Origin: an uncultured Blautia sp.
GTDB taxonomy: Bacteria > Bacillota > Clostridia > Lachnospirales > Lachnospiraceae
Assembly: GCA_934394545.1 (NCBI GenBank)
Contig: CAKRRG010000044.1
Span: forward strand, 1 to 23,317
Reading direction: 5' to 3'
Length of the DNA: 23,317 nt
The notes under the pieces were generated by a model that was given only the letters and a program-made list of their open reading frames with translations, had not been told where the DNA came from and searched no databases. Shown here piece by piece: positions 23,259-23,317 of the stretch. Position 1 is the first letter of the stretch; each line of letters begins with the position of its first letter. The position numbers and the translations under genes are program-made.

Positions 23259-23317
23259 ATGAAAATAGCAGTAACCGGTAAAGGCGGAGTAGGAAAGACA
23301 ACTTTTGCGGCAACACT
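23259..23317 (+). CDS. Second CooC-like P-loop ATPase (N-terminus only, cut by window end)
   Basis: The last 59 bases open a reading frame MKIAVTGKGGVGKTTFAAT with a deviant Walker A motif at residues 7-15, as in CooC/AcsF and other MinD/NifH-type ATPases. It begins 24 bp after cooS, with only a weak ribosome binding site (AAAGG). Its position directly after cooS makes a CooC/AcsF role in nickel loading of CO dehydrogenase or acetyl-CoA synthase likely. Too little sequence is present to look for the Cys-x-Cys motif. Confidence 0.75.
   Translation, partial: MKIAVTGKGGVGKTTFAAT

Overview
The window looks like chromosomal DNA of a Gram-positive anaerobe of the Lachnospiraceae, most likely a Blautia-like acetogen. 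This rests on three things. The housekeeping gene order (pheST; rplS-lepB-rbgA-rnhB-yraN-pgeF; a DUF512 radical-SAM gene, der, plsY, gpsA) is of a clostridial kind. Start sites carry strong AGGAGG-type ribosome binding sites. The right end carries a nickel carbon monoxide dehydrogenase gene with its nickel-insertion factors and a methylenetetrahydrofolate reductase, as in the Wood-Ljungdahl pathway. The species is an inference.

Layout. 1-3502: end of pheS, pheT and a histidine phosphatase, closed by a terminator. 3588-6264: a strong promoter drives a two-gene ion-driven motor unit: a MotA/ZorA-like channel with a long cytoplasmic tail, and a MotB/ZorB-like peptidoglycan anchor. It sits among housekeeping genes with no flagellar or defence partners. 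6279-7154: methionine aminopeptidase with an N-terminal SEC-C zinc motif. 7182-7710: rplS with its own promoter, a probable autoregulatory leader and a terminator. 7774-11375: lepB, rbgA, rnhB, yraN and pgeF, closely packed. The signal peptidase has arginine where the catalytic lysine is expected. 11396-12780: prs on the minus strand with a strong promoter. 12842-17320: divergent from prs, the DUF512 gene overlaps der, followed by plsY and gpsA (two enzymes of phosphatidic acid synthesis). 17448-18313: aldo/keto reductase on the minus strand with its own promoter.

18471-23317 is the metabolic highlight. A promoter, a structured leader of about 170 nt with a 33-codon reading frame and a strong terminator, precedes a His/Cys-rich protein, cooT, a metF-like gene, cooC, cooS and the start of a second cooC-like ATPase gene. 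Together these would store and insert nickel into CO dehydrogenase (His-rich protein, CooT, CooC), reduce methylene-THF to methyl-THF (MetF) and interconvert CO2 and CO (CooS).

The best candidates for something undescribed are the leader upstream of the nickel genes, the His/Cys-rich protein with a helical C-terminal domain, the orphan ZorAB-like motor, and the lysine-less signal peptidase. No rRNA, tRNA, CRISPR array, insertion sequence or prophage was seen.
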